64,000 nucleotides of DNA, from NCBI GenBank assembly GCA_027068075.1, contig JAMOUJ010000005.1:460162-524161 (forward strand), in the 5' to 3' direction. The translations under genes and the position numbers were made by a program. Within the stretch, counting starts at the first letter, position 1, and each line of letters begins with the position of its first letter. The DNA comes from Candidatus Aminicenantota bacterium. Its GTDB lineage: Bacteria > Acidobacteriota > Aminicenantia > S016-38. The notes beneath the pieces were generated by a model. The model ran no database searches and was not told the DNA's origin. It saw only the letters and a list, made by a program, of their open reading frames with translations. Positions 25,110-33,413 of this stretch are shown piece after piece.

Positions 25110-25950
25110 AGACCTCTGGAATATGTGGTATACGGAACTTCACAACGGAGCGGCGGGTTTAACGCTGAAGATAAAGAAGGTCCTCTACAGCGGAGAGAGT
25201 CCCCTCCAGAGAATTGATGTCATGGAAACCTACGAATACGGGAAAATGCTGGTGCTTTACGGTTCCATAATGTTTACCGAAAGGGACGAGTTCGTTTACC
25301 ACGAAATGATTTCCCATGTCCCCCTCTTCGTTCATCCCAGGCCCGGTCGGGTTCTGGTGATAGGAGGCGGCGATGGGGGAACCGTGCGGGAAGTTTTGAA
25401 ACATGGGGAGGTGGATGCGGTCACCATGGTGGAAATAGACCCGCAGGTGGTGGAGGTGAGCAAAAAGTATTTTCCCACCATGTCCGTGGGCTTTTCAGAT
25501 CCCCGCCTGAACCTCCTTTTCAAGGACGGGGCGGAGTTCGTCAAGGAAGATCGGGAAAACTACGATGTTATCCTGGTTGATTCTGCGGATCCGGTGGGTC
25601 CCGCCGATATACTCTTCCGGGAGGAATTCTTCTCCGCCGCCAAAGAAAGGCTCCGGGACGGCGGGGTTTTCGTGGCCCAGACCGAGTCGCCCTTTTACCA
25701 TCCCGACATAGTTAAAAACACCTATTCAATCCTTAAAAAACTTTTCAAGGAAGTCCACATGTATCTTGCCTGGATTCCCGCCTATCCCAGCGCGCTGTGG
25801 AGTTTCTGCTTCTGCAGCGATTCTCTCCATCCCTTGAGGGATTTCAGCGAGGAAAGGGTTGGGAAATCCGGCCTTGAACTCAAATATTACAACCCCGAAG
25901 TCCACAGGGCAGCCTTCGCCCTGCCCAATTTCGTGAAAAAACTGGTATAA
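25084..25950 (+). CDS. speE: Spermidine (polyamine aminopropyl) synthase
   Basis: 288 residues. Transfers an aminopropyl group from decarboxylated S-adenosylmethionine to putrescine or another polyamine. Motifs: VLVIGGGDGGTVREVLKH (about 94-111), VEIDPQVVEVSKKYFP, and ILVDSADPVGPADILFREEFF (about 160-180). The start is uncertain: a GAGGAGG sits directly against the ATG at 25084, too close, whereas a TTG at 25090 or the ATG at 25123 would be spaced differently. It follows the decarboxylase in a polyamine pair. Aminopropyltransferases of thermophiles often make longer or branched polyamines; whether this one does cannot be told. Confidence 0.93.
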   Translation: MNLSFKYFEDLWNMWYTELHNGAAGLTLKIKKVLYSGESPLQRIDVMETYEYGKMLVLYGSIMFTERDEFVYHEMISHVPLFVHPRPGRVLVIGGGDGGTVREVLKHGEVDAVTMVEIDPQVVEVSKKYFPTMSVGFSDPRLNLLFKDGAEFVKEDRENYDVILVDSADPVGPADILFREEFFSAAKERLRDGGVFVAQTESPFYHPDIVKNTYSILKKLFKEVHMYLAWIPAYPSALWSFCFCSDSLHPLRDFSEERVGKSGLELKYYNPEVHRAAFALPNFVKKLV

Positions 25951-25960
25951 GGAGGATAAA

Positions 25961-27088
25961 ATGGCCAGGTACAGGATAGTTCTTTTACCGGGGGATGGGG
26001 TGGGAAGGGATGTCATGGATGCGGCCAAAATAGTTCTGGATGAGATCCAACTGGACGCCGAGTATGTGGAGGGGGATATCGGCTGGGAATTCTGGAAGAA
26101 GGAGGGAAACCCCCTTCCGGACAGGACCATTGAGTTGCTGAAGACCGCCGATGCCGCCCTCATGGGAGCCATAACCTCCAAGCCCAAGGAGGAGGCCGCC
26201 AGGGAATTGGCGCCGGAACTTCAGGGGAAGGGATATGTTTATTTCTCCCCCATAGTTCGCCTGAGGCAGGAATTTGACCTTTACATAAACCTGAGACCCT
26301 GCAAAGCCTACAAGGGAAATCCCCTTAACTACAGGGATAACATAGACCTGGTGATATTCAGGGAAAACACCGAAGGGATGTACGCCGGCGTGGAGTTCTA
26401 TCCCCTACCCGACGAAGTAAGGAAGGCCTTGCTTCTTCACCCCAAGATGAAAAGGTTTGAAAATGTGCCGGCGGACGAGATAGCCGTCTCCACCCGCATA
26501 ATGACCAGGAGGGGTTGCGAGAGAATCGTGAGGGCCGCCTTTGAATACGCCAGGGCCAACGGTAGAAAAACAGTAACCCTGGTGGAAAAGCCCAATGTTC
26601 TCAGGGAAACCGGCGGTTTAATCACCAGGATAGCCCGGGAGATAGCCCGGGAATACCCGGAGGTGGAACTCTGGGAGGCCAACATAGACGCCATGACCAT
26701 GTGGCTGGTGAAAAATCCCGATAAATACGATGTCCTGGTGGCGGAAAACCTATTTGGAGACATAATTTCCGACCTCTCTGCCCAGTTGGTGGGGGGTATG
26801 GGATTTGCGCCCTCCGGAAACATCGGGGAGAATTTCGCCCTGTTTGAGCCCACCCACGGTTCGGCTCCCAAATACGCAGGACAATACAAGGTCAATCCCA
26901 CGGCCATGCTTCTGGCCACCAAGATGATGCTGGACTACCTGGGGGAAAAGGAGAAGGCCCAAAGGTTAGAAAGGGCCATAGCCCGGGTTATAGAGGAAGG
27001 CAAAGTGAAGACCTACGACCTGGGCGGAAACAACACCACCCTGGAGGTGGCCCAGGAGGTTGCCAGAAAGTACAGGGAAGGTGTATGA
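25961..27088 (+). CDS. Isocitrate/isopropylmalate dehydrogenase family protein
   Basis: 375 residues. Beta-decarboxylating dehydrogenase: LLPGDGVGRDVMDAA start, substrate loop SPIVRLRQEFDLYINLRPCK (about 93-112), FRENTEGMYAG (about 127-137), metal-binding LVAENLFGDIISDL (about 255-268) and the cofactor region FEPTHGSAPKYAGQYKVNP (about 288-306). The NTEGMYAGVE segment and the short length favour NAD-dependent isocitrate or homoisocitrate-type activity over LeuB, but substrate specificity needs comparison with characterised enzymes. An AGGAGG precedes the ATG. The downstream TtuA gene starts inside its stop codon. Confidence 0.88.
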   Translation: MARYRIVLLPGDGVGRDVMDAAKIVLDEIQLDAEYVEGDIGWEFWKKEGNPLPDRTIELLKTADAALMGAITSKPKEEAARELAPELQGKGYVYFSPIVRLRQEFDLYINLRPCKAYKGNPLNYRDNIDLVIFRENTEGMYAGVEFYPLPDEVRKALLLHPKMKRFENVPADEIAVSTRIMTRRGCERIVRAAFEYARANGRKTVTLVEKPNVLRETGGLITRIAREIAREYPEVELWEANIDAMTMWLVKNPDKYDVLVAENLFGDIISDLSAQLVGGMGFAPSGNIGENFALFEPTHGSAPKYAGQYKVNPTAMLLATKMMLDYLGEKEKAQRLERAIARVIEEGKVKTYDLGGNNTTLEVAQEVARKYREGV

Positions 27089-27990
27089 AGTGTAGGATCT
27101 GTAAGGGGGAGGCGGAGATATACCTCCCCCAGTATCACCTGGCCCTCTGCCGGGAGCATTTTCTGGAGTTTTTCCTCAAGAGGGTTAAAAAGGCCATAAA
27201 GGACTTCAAAATGCTTAGCAAAGGGGACCGGGTCTTAGTTGCGGTCTCCGGGGGAAAGGACAGCCTCGCCCTCTGGGATGCCCTGGACCTTCTGGGCTAC
27301 GAAACCACGGGTTTTTTTCTGGACCTGGGGATTGAAGGAGCATCCGCCAAAGCCCGGGCGAAGGTGGAAGAATTCGCCTCCCGGAGGGAACTTCCCCTGA
27401 AAATAGTTTCCCTGAAGGAGGAATTCGGACTTCCCCTGGGGGAGGTGGCGAAAAGGCTCCGGGAGCCCGCCTGTAAACTCTGCGGAAGGCTTAAGAGATA
27501 CTACATGGACCGGGCCGCCCAGGGGTTTTCGGCGGTGGCCACCGGGCACAACCTTGACGACGAGGTGGCCTTCCTCTTCGGCAATGTCCTCCACTGGAAG
27601 GAAGAATACCTTTCCCATCAGTTTCCGGTTCTTCCTGCAGAGTTCGGGTTTTCCAAGAAGGTAAAGCCCCTGGTCTATCTGAGCGAAAGGGAAACCGCCG
27701 CCTATGCCTTCATGAGGGGGATAGACCACCACGTGGAGAGATGTCCCTTTTCCCAGGGGGCCACATCCATCTTCTACAAAAACATAATGAGGCAGATAGA
27801 ACTCAGGATGACGGGAACCCGGCTGAGTTTCCTCAAGGGCTTTTACAAAATAAGGGATAGGTTCCGCAACCCGGTAAAGGAAAAACCTCAGCCCTGTAAG
27901 GTTTGCGGATATCCCACCACCGCCGGGGGAATATGCTCCGTATGCCGAATGAAAATAAGGTTAGGCCTCATGGAGGAGCCTTCGGGATAA
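27085..27990 (+). CDS. ttuA: TtuA-type tRNA 2-thiolation ATPase
   Basis: 301 residues. TtuA/Ncs6-family proteins thiolate tRNA uridines after adenylation; TtuA makes s2T54, which stabilises tRNA at high temperature. An N-terminal zinc finger (C3, C6, C22, H25), PP-loop SGGKDS (55-60), the Fe-S Cys residues in EPACKLCGR (about 131, 134) and in VERCPFSQG (about 221), and a C-terminal zinc finger (C271, C274, C283, C286) are all visible. The two zinc fingers distinguish it from TtcA. A ThiS-like sulfur carrier (TtuB) is not seen here. Its last 30 nt overlap the convergent endonuclease V gene. Confidence 0.9.
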   Translation: MKCRICKGEAEIYLPQYHLALCREHFLEFFLKRVKKAIKDFKMLSKGDRVLVAVSGGKDSLALWDALDLLGYETTGFFLDLGIEGASAKARAKVEEFASRRELPLKIVSLKEEFGLPLGEVAKRLREPACKLCGRLKRYYMDRAAQGFSAVATGHNLDDEVAFLFGNVLHWKEEYLSHQFPVLPAEFGFSKKVKPLVYLSERETAAYAFMRGIDHHVERCPFSQGATSIFYKNIMRQIELRMTGTRLSFLKGFYKIRDRFRNPVKEKPQPCKVCGYPTTAGGICSVCRMKIRLGLMEEPSG

Positions 27991-28590
27991 CCGGTGAGCC
28001 TCCCTCAGGGGAGGGGGGATTTTGCGGGGTGAAAGGTCCGTGTAAGCCCTGAGGGCCTCCCTTGGCGAGAGGAGGTTTCCCGGAGATATGAAAACAGGTC
28101 TTTTCCAGCCCTTTCGGCAGAAGGCATATCCTCCAGAAAGATCAACGACTTCCCGGCTGCAGTCCCACGCAAGGCCCTTCAGGGGCCTTTTGCTTATCCC
28201 CACCGTGGGAAGGTCGCATCGGACACCCACGAAGACCGCAAGCCCGGCCCGCCGGGGATGAAGGAGACCGTTTCCGTCCACGAAAACCAGATCCGGTTTC
28301 GTGGCGAACTTCCTTAAAAGGGCCACCAACCAAGGGCCTTCCCTGAAGGCGAAAAACCCGGAAAGGTATGGGAAAAGAACCCTTCCTTCCACCTTCCTCG
28401 TCTCTAAGATTTTACCGCTTCTTTCCCAAAGGACCCCGGCGCAGGCCACGAGGTCTCCCCGGTAGGCGCAGTCCAGCCCTGCGACCTTCTCTGCAGGGAT
28501 GTATTTCCCCGGCCTGTAAAGGGAGGAGTATGCCCCCTGGATTTCAACGAGTTGTCTCAGAAGAGACGGGTTCAACCCTGACCCTGGCAC
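27961..28590 (-). CDS. nfi: Endonuclease V
   Basis: 209 residues. Endonuclease V nicks DNA (and RNA) near deaminated adenine (inosine). Catalytic acids are placed as in the Thermotoga enzyme: Asp in AGLDCAY (about 42), Glu in AFREGP (about 84), Asp in VDGNG (about 104), Lys in GISKRPL and the late His in REAHRLSRRL. Two conserved surrounding positions differ: VDGNGLLHPRRAG where VDGxGxAHPR is usual, and ISPGNLLS where ISPGHxxS is usual. It is slightly shorter than the 220-225 residue norm. It is the last gene of the smc operon, starts 47 nt inside the GT-C gene and overlaps ttuA at its 3' end. Confidence 0.9.
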   Translation of the reverse strand: MPGSGLNPSLLRQLVEIQGAYSSLYRPGKYIPAEKVAGLDCAYRGDLVACAGVLWERSGKILETRKVEGRVLFPYLSGFFAFREGPWLVALLRKFATKPDLVFVDGNGLLHPRRAGLAVFVGVRCDLPTVGISKRPLKGLAWDCSREVVDLSGGYAFCRKGWKRPVFISPGNLLSPREALRAYTDLSPRKIPPPLREAHRLSRRLLHEA

Positions 28591-30220
28591 CGCAGAAGAC
28601 CCCCTTTTTCCTGTCCTCCCTGGCGTAAAGGGATTTTACCCAGGCGAAGATGTATTTTGCATCCCTGATTTCCGTTCCCTTTACTCCCCGGAGAAGGAAT
28701 TTTCCGGAGCCGGGGAGGCGTTTTCTTATTCCGCCTATCTTGAGTTCCACGGGACCCTCGGCCCTTACTTCCACCTTTAAATTCTCGGTTTCCTTGGGAG
28801 CCGCCAGGATCATTTCCGCCTTGGAGTTTCCCTTGAGGTAGATGAATTTGCCCTTCCTTCCGCAGAAGTTGTCGTCTAAGTGGTAAACGAAAATCTTTCC
28901 GTAGGGCACCCTGAAGGCGTGGGGATTTATGTTGGTGGGTATGGAGTTTATCTGGGTTATTTCCACGGGAAAGAGGTCCCTGAAGCCCATTTTGCCCACC
29001 ATGGACGGGAAGGAGGAGGAGGTCAGGGGAGCCAGGTAAACGGGATAGAGGAACAGGGGGGCTATCCAGAGTGGTTTTTTAAACCAATTTTTCACATAGG
29101 GAACCAGCGCTACGAAAAGTGGATAAAAATTGGGGAAGTAACGGTTTCCCAGGCATCCTCCCCCGCCGATGAAGTTGTCGGGCATCAGGGCCACCGAGGA
29201 GGAGATGCCGATGAGTATGGAAAGGAAAAGCAACCAGGGTTTTAGGCCACCCCCCCGGAAGGCGATGAAAACGAGGAAGGCCGGAAGGAAATAAATGAAA
29301 ATTCCGGAGAACCTGCCGAAGAAAAAATAATAGAGGTTTAAGAGGAATATCCTGGGGGTTAGATAAAACCTTTCCCAGTAGTCTTCGGCACTCATGAGGT
29401 TTCCCTCCTGGAAGGAAAAATCCTCGCTTTCCAGTGGGAAGTGGTAGTAAAAACTTCGCCTTTCCCCTCCCATGTAGTTCCACTCCCCGGTGAGGGCCCT
29501 GTTGGCTCCGAAGAAGGCGGCGGTGGATAGAAGGAAGGCAATCCCCATCAGCAGGGCGGTGGCCATTTTTTTCCAGCGAAAGGAGAAGAACCTCACCCCC
29601 ATGATAGGGAGGGCATAAAGGGAATTGGTGGGCTTGGAGAAGGTGAGGTAACCCAGCAGAAGGGAGGCCAGGAGGGGGAAGACCAGTTCTTCCCTTTCCA
29701 GGCCCCAGTAGAGGATGAGAAGGCCCAGGGAGAAATTGAAGAATTCCGTGGAAATCCAGAAGAAATAGGCCCACATCACCGATAGAAAAAGAAAGGCAAG
29801 GGAAATCCCCAGGGAGGTTTCCGGGGAGAATTTTTTTCGGGCCAGGGAGTAAATTATAAGAAGGTCCATGAAAAGGAAAAGGGCCGCCAGGACGAAAAAC
29901 CCCCGGTTGCCGAAGGCCCTCACGAAGGGGGCTGCTGCCAGGGGATAGGCGAAGGACTTGGCGAAGAAGATTCCCCTCTGGTTCTTTTTCAGAAAAATGC
30001 CCTGGGGAAGGCCTCCGTAGACCTCCGAGAAGCGAAGGAGGTCCCCCTTTTCGTACTTGAGGTCCAGGTCAAAGGCCAGGGAATAGGTCATCATGAAGTA
30101 GATGGCTTCGTCGTCAAAGAAGGCGTGGGACTGGACCTTTTCCACGGGAAATCTCAGGGCCAGGAGGAGAAACAGGAGGAATACGAAGAAAATCGCCCGC
30201 CTGGCCGTTCTATCTTCCAT
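28544..30220 (-). CDS. GT-C-type polytopic membrane protein (possible glycosyltransferase)
   Basis: 558 residues with about ten hydrophobic helices between residues 8 and 395, then a soluble C-terminal 150 residues of beta-rich (Ig-like) character. The first outer loop contains SHAFFDDEAIYFMM (about 31-44), an acidic DDE placed as in ArnT/PMT-like GT-C glycosyltransferases that use lipid-linked sugars. Typical later residues (SKPTNSLYALP; PDNFIGGGGCLGNRYFPNFYP) fit but do not prove the activity. The substrate is unknown. It overlaps smc by 11 nt, so translation is coupled to that of smc although a functional link is not obvious. Confidence 0.65.
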   Translation of the reverse strand: MEDRTARRAIFFVFLLFLLLALRFPVEKVQSHAFFDDEAIYFMMTYSLAFDLDLKYEKGDLLRFSEVYGGLPQGIFLKKNQRGIFFAKSFAYPLAAAPFVRAFGNRGFFVLAALFLFMDLLIIYSLARKKFSPETSLGISLAFLFLSVMWAYFFWISTEFFNFSLGLLILYWGLEREELVFPLLASLLLGYLTFSKPTNSLYALPIMGVRFFSFRWKKMATALLMGIAFLLSTAAFFGANRALTGEWNYMGGERRSFYYHFPLESEDFSFQEGNLMSAEDYWERFYLTPRIFLLNLYYFFFGRFSGIFIYFLPAFLVFIAFRGGGLKPWLLFLSILIGISSSVALMPDNFIGGGGCLGNRYFPNFYPLFVALVPYVKNWFKKPLWIAPLFLYPVYLAPLTSSSFPSMVGKMGFRDLFPVEITQINSIPTNINPHAFRVPYGKIFVYHLDDNFCGRKGKFIYLKGNSKAEMILAAPKETENLKVEVRAEGPVELKIGGIRKRLPGSGKFLLRGVKGTEIRDAKYIFAWVKSLYAREDRKKGVFCGARVRVEPVSSETTR

Positions 30221-33200
30221 GGTTGAAAAGTTCTTCTGCCTTTACCGAATACACCCTGGAGGTTCCATCCTCGGGCATGCTTATTCCGTAGATGTAATCG
30301 GCGTTTCTGGCGGTGGTGGGATTGTGGGTTATCATTATTATCTGGGTGTTTTTCTTGAGTTCTTTCACCAGGGATATCAGTTTCGTTAGGTTGGGAAGGT
30401 CCAGGGGAGCGTCCACTTCGTCCAGGACCAGGAAGGGGGCGGGTTTTATCCTGAACAGGGATATGTAGAAAAGAAGGGAAGCCAAAGCCCTCTCTCCTCC
30501 GGAAAGGAGGGGAAGGGGCTGGAATCTTTTTCCCTTGAACCTCACCTTTATTTCAAGGCCGTCCTCCACGCTCAGGAGGGTTTCCCCTCCGGCCACAGAA
30601 GAAAATACCTGGGAATACTCCTGGGTGAGCCTTTCAAAGGCCTCCCTTATCTTTTGATCGTAGGTTCTCTCCAGGTTCCTGGCGGCTTCCTTGGCGGTTT
30701 CCATGGCCTGGAGCAGGTCCTTCTTCTGTTCCAGGAGTTCGTCCAGTTGGCGGCGGAGTTCCGCCTCTTCCCTCTCGGCCTTGAAGTTTATTTCGCCCAG
30801 CGAAAGCCTCTCCTCTTCCAGGTGGGAAATCCTCTCCTGGAGGTCTTCCGGAGAAAGATCGTGGTGGAGTTTAAGGGAGAGCAGGGGTTTTCCGATTTTT
30901 TCCCGGGCCTCCCTTTTCAGAGCCTCCAGCCTTTCCCTGAGCCTTTCCAGTTCTCCCTTGATTTCTCCGGCCCTGTCCTTGAGTTTCAATTCCTCCCGAT
31001 GGAGGCGGTCCAGTTTTCTGTCCAGGGACCTGACCTCCTCTTCCACCTTGGAATTTTCCTCCAGGAGGGAGGAGATTTCTTCCTCTATTTTCTCTATCTT
31101 CCCTTCAATCTTGCCTTCTTCCTCCTTGAGGGTTTCCAGGTCCTTTCTGGTCTTGTGAAGGTTTTGCAGGGTCTGATGGATCTTTTTTTCCAATTCTCCC
31201 ACATCGCTGGAGAGTTTTTCCCTTTCCCGCTTTCCTCTTTTTATTTCCTCCTCCAGATTTACTATTTCCCGGTTACACATTCTGAGTTCGGAGGCGGCCT
31301 CGGAGGTTTTTTTCCTCAGGAGGGAAAGTTGCCTTTCCCTTTCCTTAAGTTTTTCCTCCCGTTTCTGAAGGAGGAGTTGGAGTTCTTCCAGGGCCTCCTC
31401 CGGGGTTTCTTCCGTCCGGGAAAGTTCCTCAATCTCCGCCTCTATCCTCGTAAGTCTGTCCTTGATCTCCTTCAGCCTTCTCGCCCTCTCCTCCTCCTGT
31501 TTTTTCCTTCTGTCTTCCGCCTGCTTCGCTTTTTTCAGTTTGAGTTCCCCTTCCCGTATCTTCTCAAGGAGATCCTTTACCTTTATTTCCTCCTCCATCA
31601 CCTCCCTTTCCAGTTCTTCCTCTTCCTCCTGAAGCCTCTGGAGTTCCAGCAGGAGGGACAGGGACCCCCGGTCCTTCCCTTTTATCCGCAGAACTCCCTC
31701 CGGGTAAATTACCCCCTCTGGGAAGACCACGGGCTTGCCGGTGTTTTTCCACGCCTCCAGGGCTTCTTCCAGGGTTTCCTTCCACAGGGCGTCCCGGAAG
31801 GGTACTTCGGCTCCGGAGAGGGCTTTAAATTCTTCCGAAGGCCAGTGCCGGCTTATCAGATAGGTGCCGGGTTCAAGCCCCCTGGTTTTCTCCAGGGGCC
31901 GGGCCTGAAGTTCCCTTTCCCACAGAAGTTCAGCCAGGTCGGAATATTCCTCCTTGATTTCTATCCGTTTCATTTCCCGCCCTTCCAGGGCCCTGGAGAG
32001 CATGGCCACGGTTCTCTTTATCTGCTTCAGTCTCTCCCGTTTTACCGAGAGGGAGGATGAGAAACTCCTCTGCTGTTCCCTCAGGGACTTGAGTTCCTCC
32101 TCTAATCCCTGGAGGTTCTCCCGGGGCGGGAGGGTTTGCTTTGTCAGGCGGGAAAGTTCTTCCTTTAATCTTTCCCTTTCCTTAACCGCCTGGCTCAACC
32201 TCCTTTTTCTTTCCTCGGCCAGGGCCTTTCTTTTCTGATAATCGGTAAGGATGGAAATGTAGGCCCGTCTTTCCTCCTGGAGGGCCTCCTCCTCCCTCCT
32301 TTCTTCCTCCTGGGCCCGGTGAAGTTTTTTCTGGAGTTCAATGTATTTTTTCTTTTCCTCCTGAAGGCGAACCTCGGCCTGCTCCAGTTTTTCCTTCAAA
32401 GCCTTCAGCCTTTCCCGGGATTCCTTCAACCTCCTTTCGTAGTTTTCCTTTCTTTCCTGAAGTTTAGTGACCTCCTCGGTCAGGGAGTAAATCTTAGGCC
32501 TGAGTTCCGCCTCCTTTCCCTTAAGTTCAGCCTTTTCCTTCTCAAGGTTTTTTACCCTTTCCATGAGGCGGGCCTTGTCCTCTCCGAGTTTTCTGCCCTT
32601 CTGGAGGAGTTCCGCCGTCTGGGAGGCTATTTTTGCAAGTTTTTCCTCAATTTTCTTCTCTTGGCTCTGTAATTTTTCCATGGATGCGAGGAGGGCCTGT
32701 CTTTTTTTCAACAATAGGGAAGAATAGAGTTTTTCCAGTTCCAGGGTAAGGGACCTGTATTTCAAAAGAAGGTCAAGTTCCGCCTTTACCCTGGCGTATC
32801 CCTCCTCCATTTCCCTCTGGCGGGCCTCCAGAACCTCCAGTTTTTCCTGAACCCTCTCCAGGGTTCTCAGGGCATCTTTTATCCTTTCCCTGTACATGCT
32901 TACCCCGGCCAGGGCCTCCAAGAAGAGCATTCTCTCCCGGGGGTTCATGTTCAAGAGTGTCTCCACCTGTCCCTGCTCTATGACCACATATTCCCGGGCT
33001 TCTATGCCGATTTCCCGAAGTTTGTCCTGTACATCTTTCAGCCGGGCCAAACTCCGGTTTATCAAAAATTCGCTCTCTCCGCCCCGGTAAACCCTCCTCC
33101 CTATGCTTACGGAATCTTCCCCCTCCACGAAGTTCAGTATGACCTCCGCCCGGGAAAGGGGAGCCCTGCTGGCGGAGCCCTTGAAGATCACATCCTCCAT

Positions 33201-33380
33201 CCGGGAGGCCCTGAGAAGCCCGCTCCGCCCTTCCCCCATGGCCCAGAGAATTCCGTCCACTATGTTGCTTTTCCCTGAGCCGTTGGGGCCCACTATGGAG
33301 GTTATACCCGGATGAAATTTAATGTAGGTCCTCACGGGGAAGGACTTGAACCCGCTCAGCAGAACAGAATGAAGGTACAT
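30210..33380 (-). CDS. smc: Chromosome segregation ATPase SMC, short hinge
   Basis: 1056 residues, about 110 shorter than usual. N-terminal Walker A GPNGSGKSN (about 33-41) with the SMC-type IVDGILWAMGE, two long coiled coils (about 170-470 and 560-900), and a C-terminal ABC signature LSGGERALASLLF and Walker B FLVLDEVDAPLD. The hinge between the coils appears reduced to about 90 residues (LEPGTYLISRHWPSEEF through GVIYPEGVLRIKG) where about 150 are usual; the second half of a hinge is recognisable and the first half is hard to find. The start has no Shine-Dalgarno and an extended -10 ends 6 nt upstream. ScpA/ScpB are not in the window. Confidence 0.92.
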   Translation of the reverse strand: MYLHSVLLSGFKSFPVRTYIKFHPGITSIVGPNGSGKSNIVDGILWAMGEGRSGLLRASRMEDVIFKGSASRAPLSRAEVILNFVEGEDSVSIGRRVYRGGESEFLINRSLARLKDVQDKLREIGIEAREYVVIEQGQVETLLNMNPRERMLFLEALAGVSMYRERIKDALRTLERVQEKLEVLEARQREMEEGYARVKAELDLLLKYRSLTLELEKLYSSLLLKKRQALLASMEKLQSQEKKIEEKLAKIASQTAELLQKGRKLGEDKARLMERVKNLEKEKAELKGKEAELRPKIYSLTEEVTKLQERKENYERRLKESRERLKALKEKLEQAEVRLQEEKKKYIELQKKLHRAQEEERREEEALQEERRAYISILTDYQKRKALAEERKRRLSQAVKERERLKEELSRLTKQTLPPRENLQGLEEELKSLREQQRSFSSSLSVKRERLKQIKRTVAMLSRALEGREMKRIEIKEEYSDLAELLWERELQARPLEKTRGLEPGTYLISRHWPSEEFKALSGAEVPFRDALWKETLEEALEAWKNTGKPVVFPEGVIYPEGVLRIKGKDRGSLSLLLELQRLQEEEEELEREVMEEEIKVKDLLEKIREGELKLKKAKQAEDRRKKQEEERARRLKEIKDRLTRIEAEIEELSRTEETPEEALEELQLLLQKREEKLKERERQLSLLRKKTSEAASELRMCNREIVNLEEEIKRGKREREKLSSDVGELEKKIHQTLQNLHKTRKDLETLKEEEGKIEGKIEKIEEEISSLLEENSKVEEEVRSLDRKLDRLHREELKLKDRAGEIKGELERLRERLEALKREAREKIGKPLLSLKLHHDLSPEDLQERISHLEEERLSLGEINFKAEREEAELRRQLDELLEQKKDLLQAMETAKEAARNLERTYDQKIREAFERLTQEYSQVFSSVAGGETLLSVEDGLEIKVRFKGKRFQPLPLLSGGERALASLLFYISLFRIKPAPFLVLDEVDAPLDLPNLTKLISLVKELKKNTQIIMITHNPTTARNADYIYGISMPEDGTSRVYSVKAEELFNHGR

Positions 33381-33386
33381 AGGATA

Positions 33387-33395
33387 ATTATGCCA
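33387..33395 (-). promoter_or_regulatory. Extended -10 promoter of smc, predicted leaderless
   Basis: TGG-CATAAT on the minus strand ends exactly 6 nt before the smc ATG at 33378-33380. No -35 or Shine-Dalgarno is apparent. Confidence 0.55.
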
Positions 33396-33413
33396 TGAAA
33401 GGAGGCGACGGGG

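Noticed and set aside
30654..32060. A 468-codon Phe/Leu/Gly-rich plus-strand frame inside smc
   Set aside because: It is the mirror of the Glu/Lys-rich coiled coil of SMC; such mirror frames are routine.
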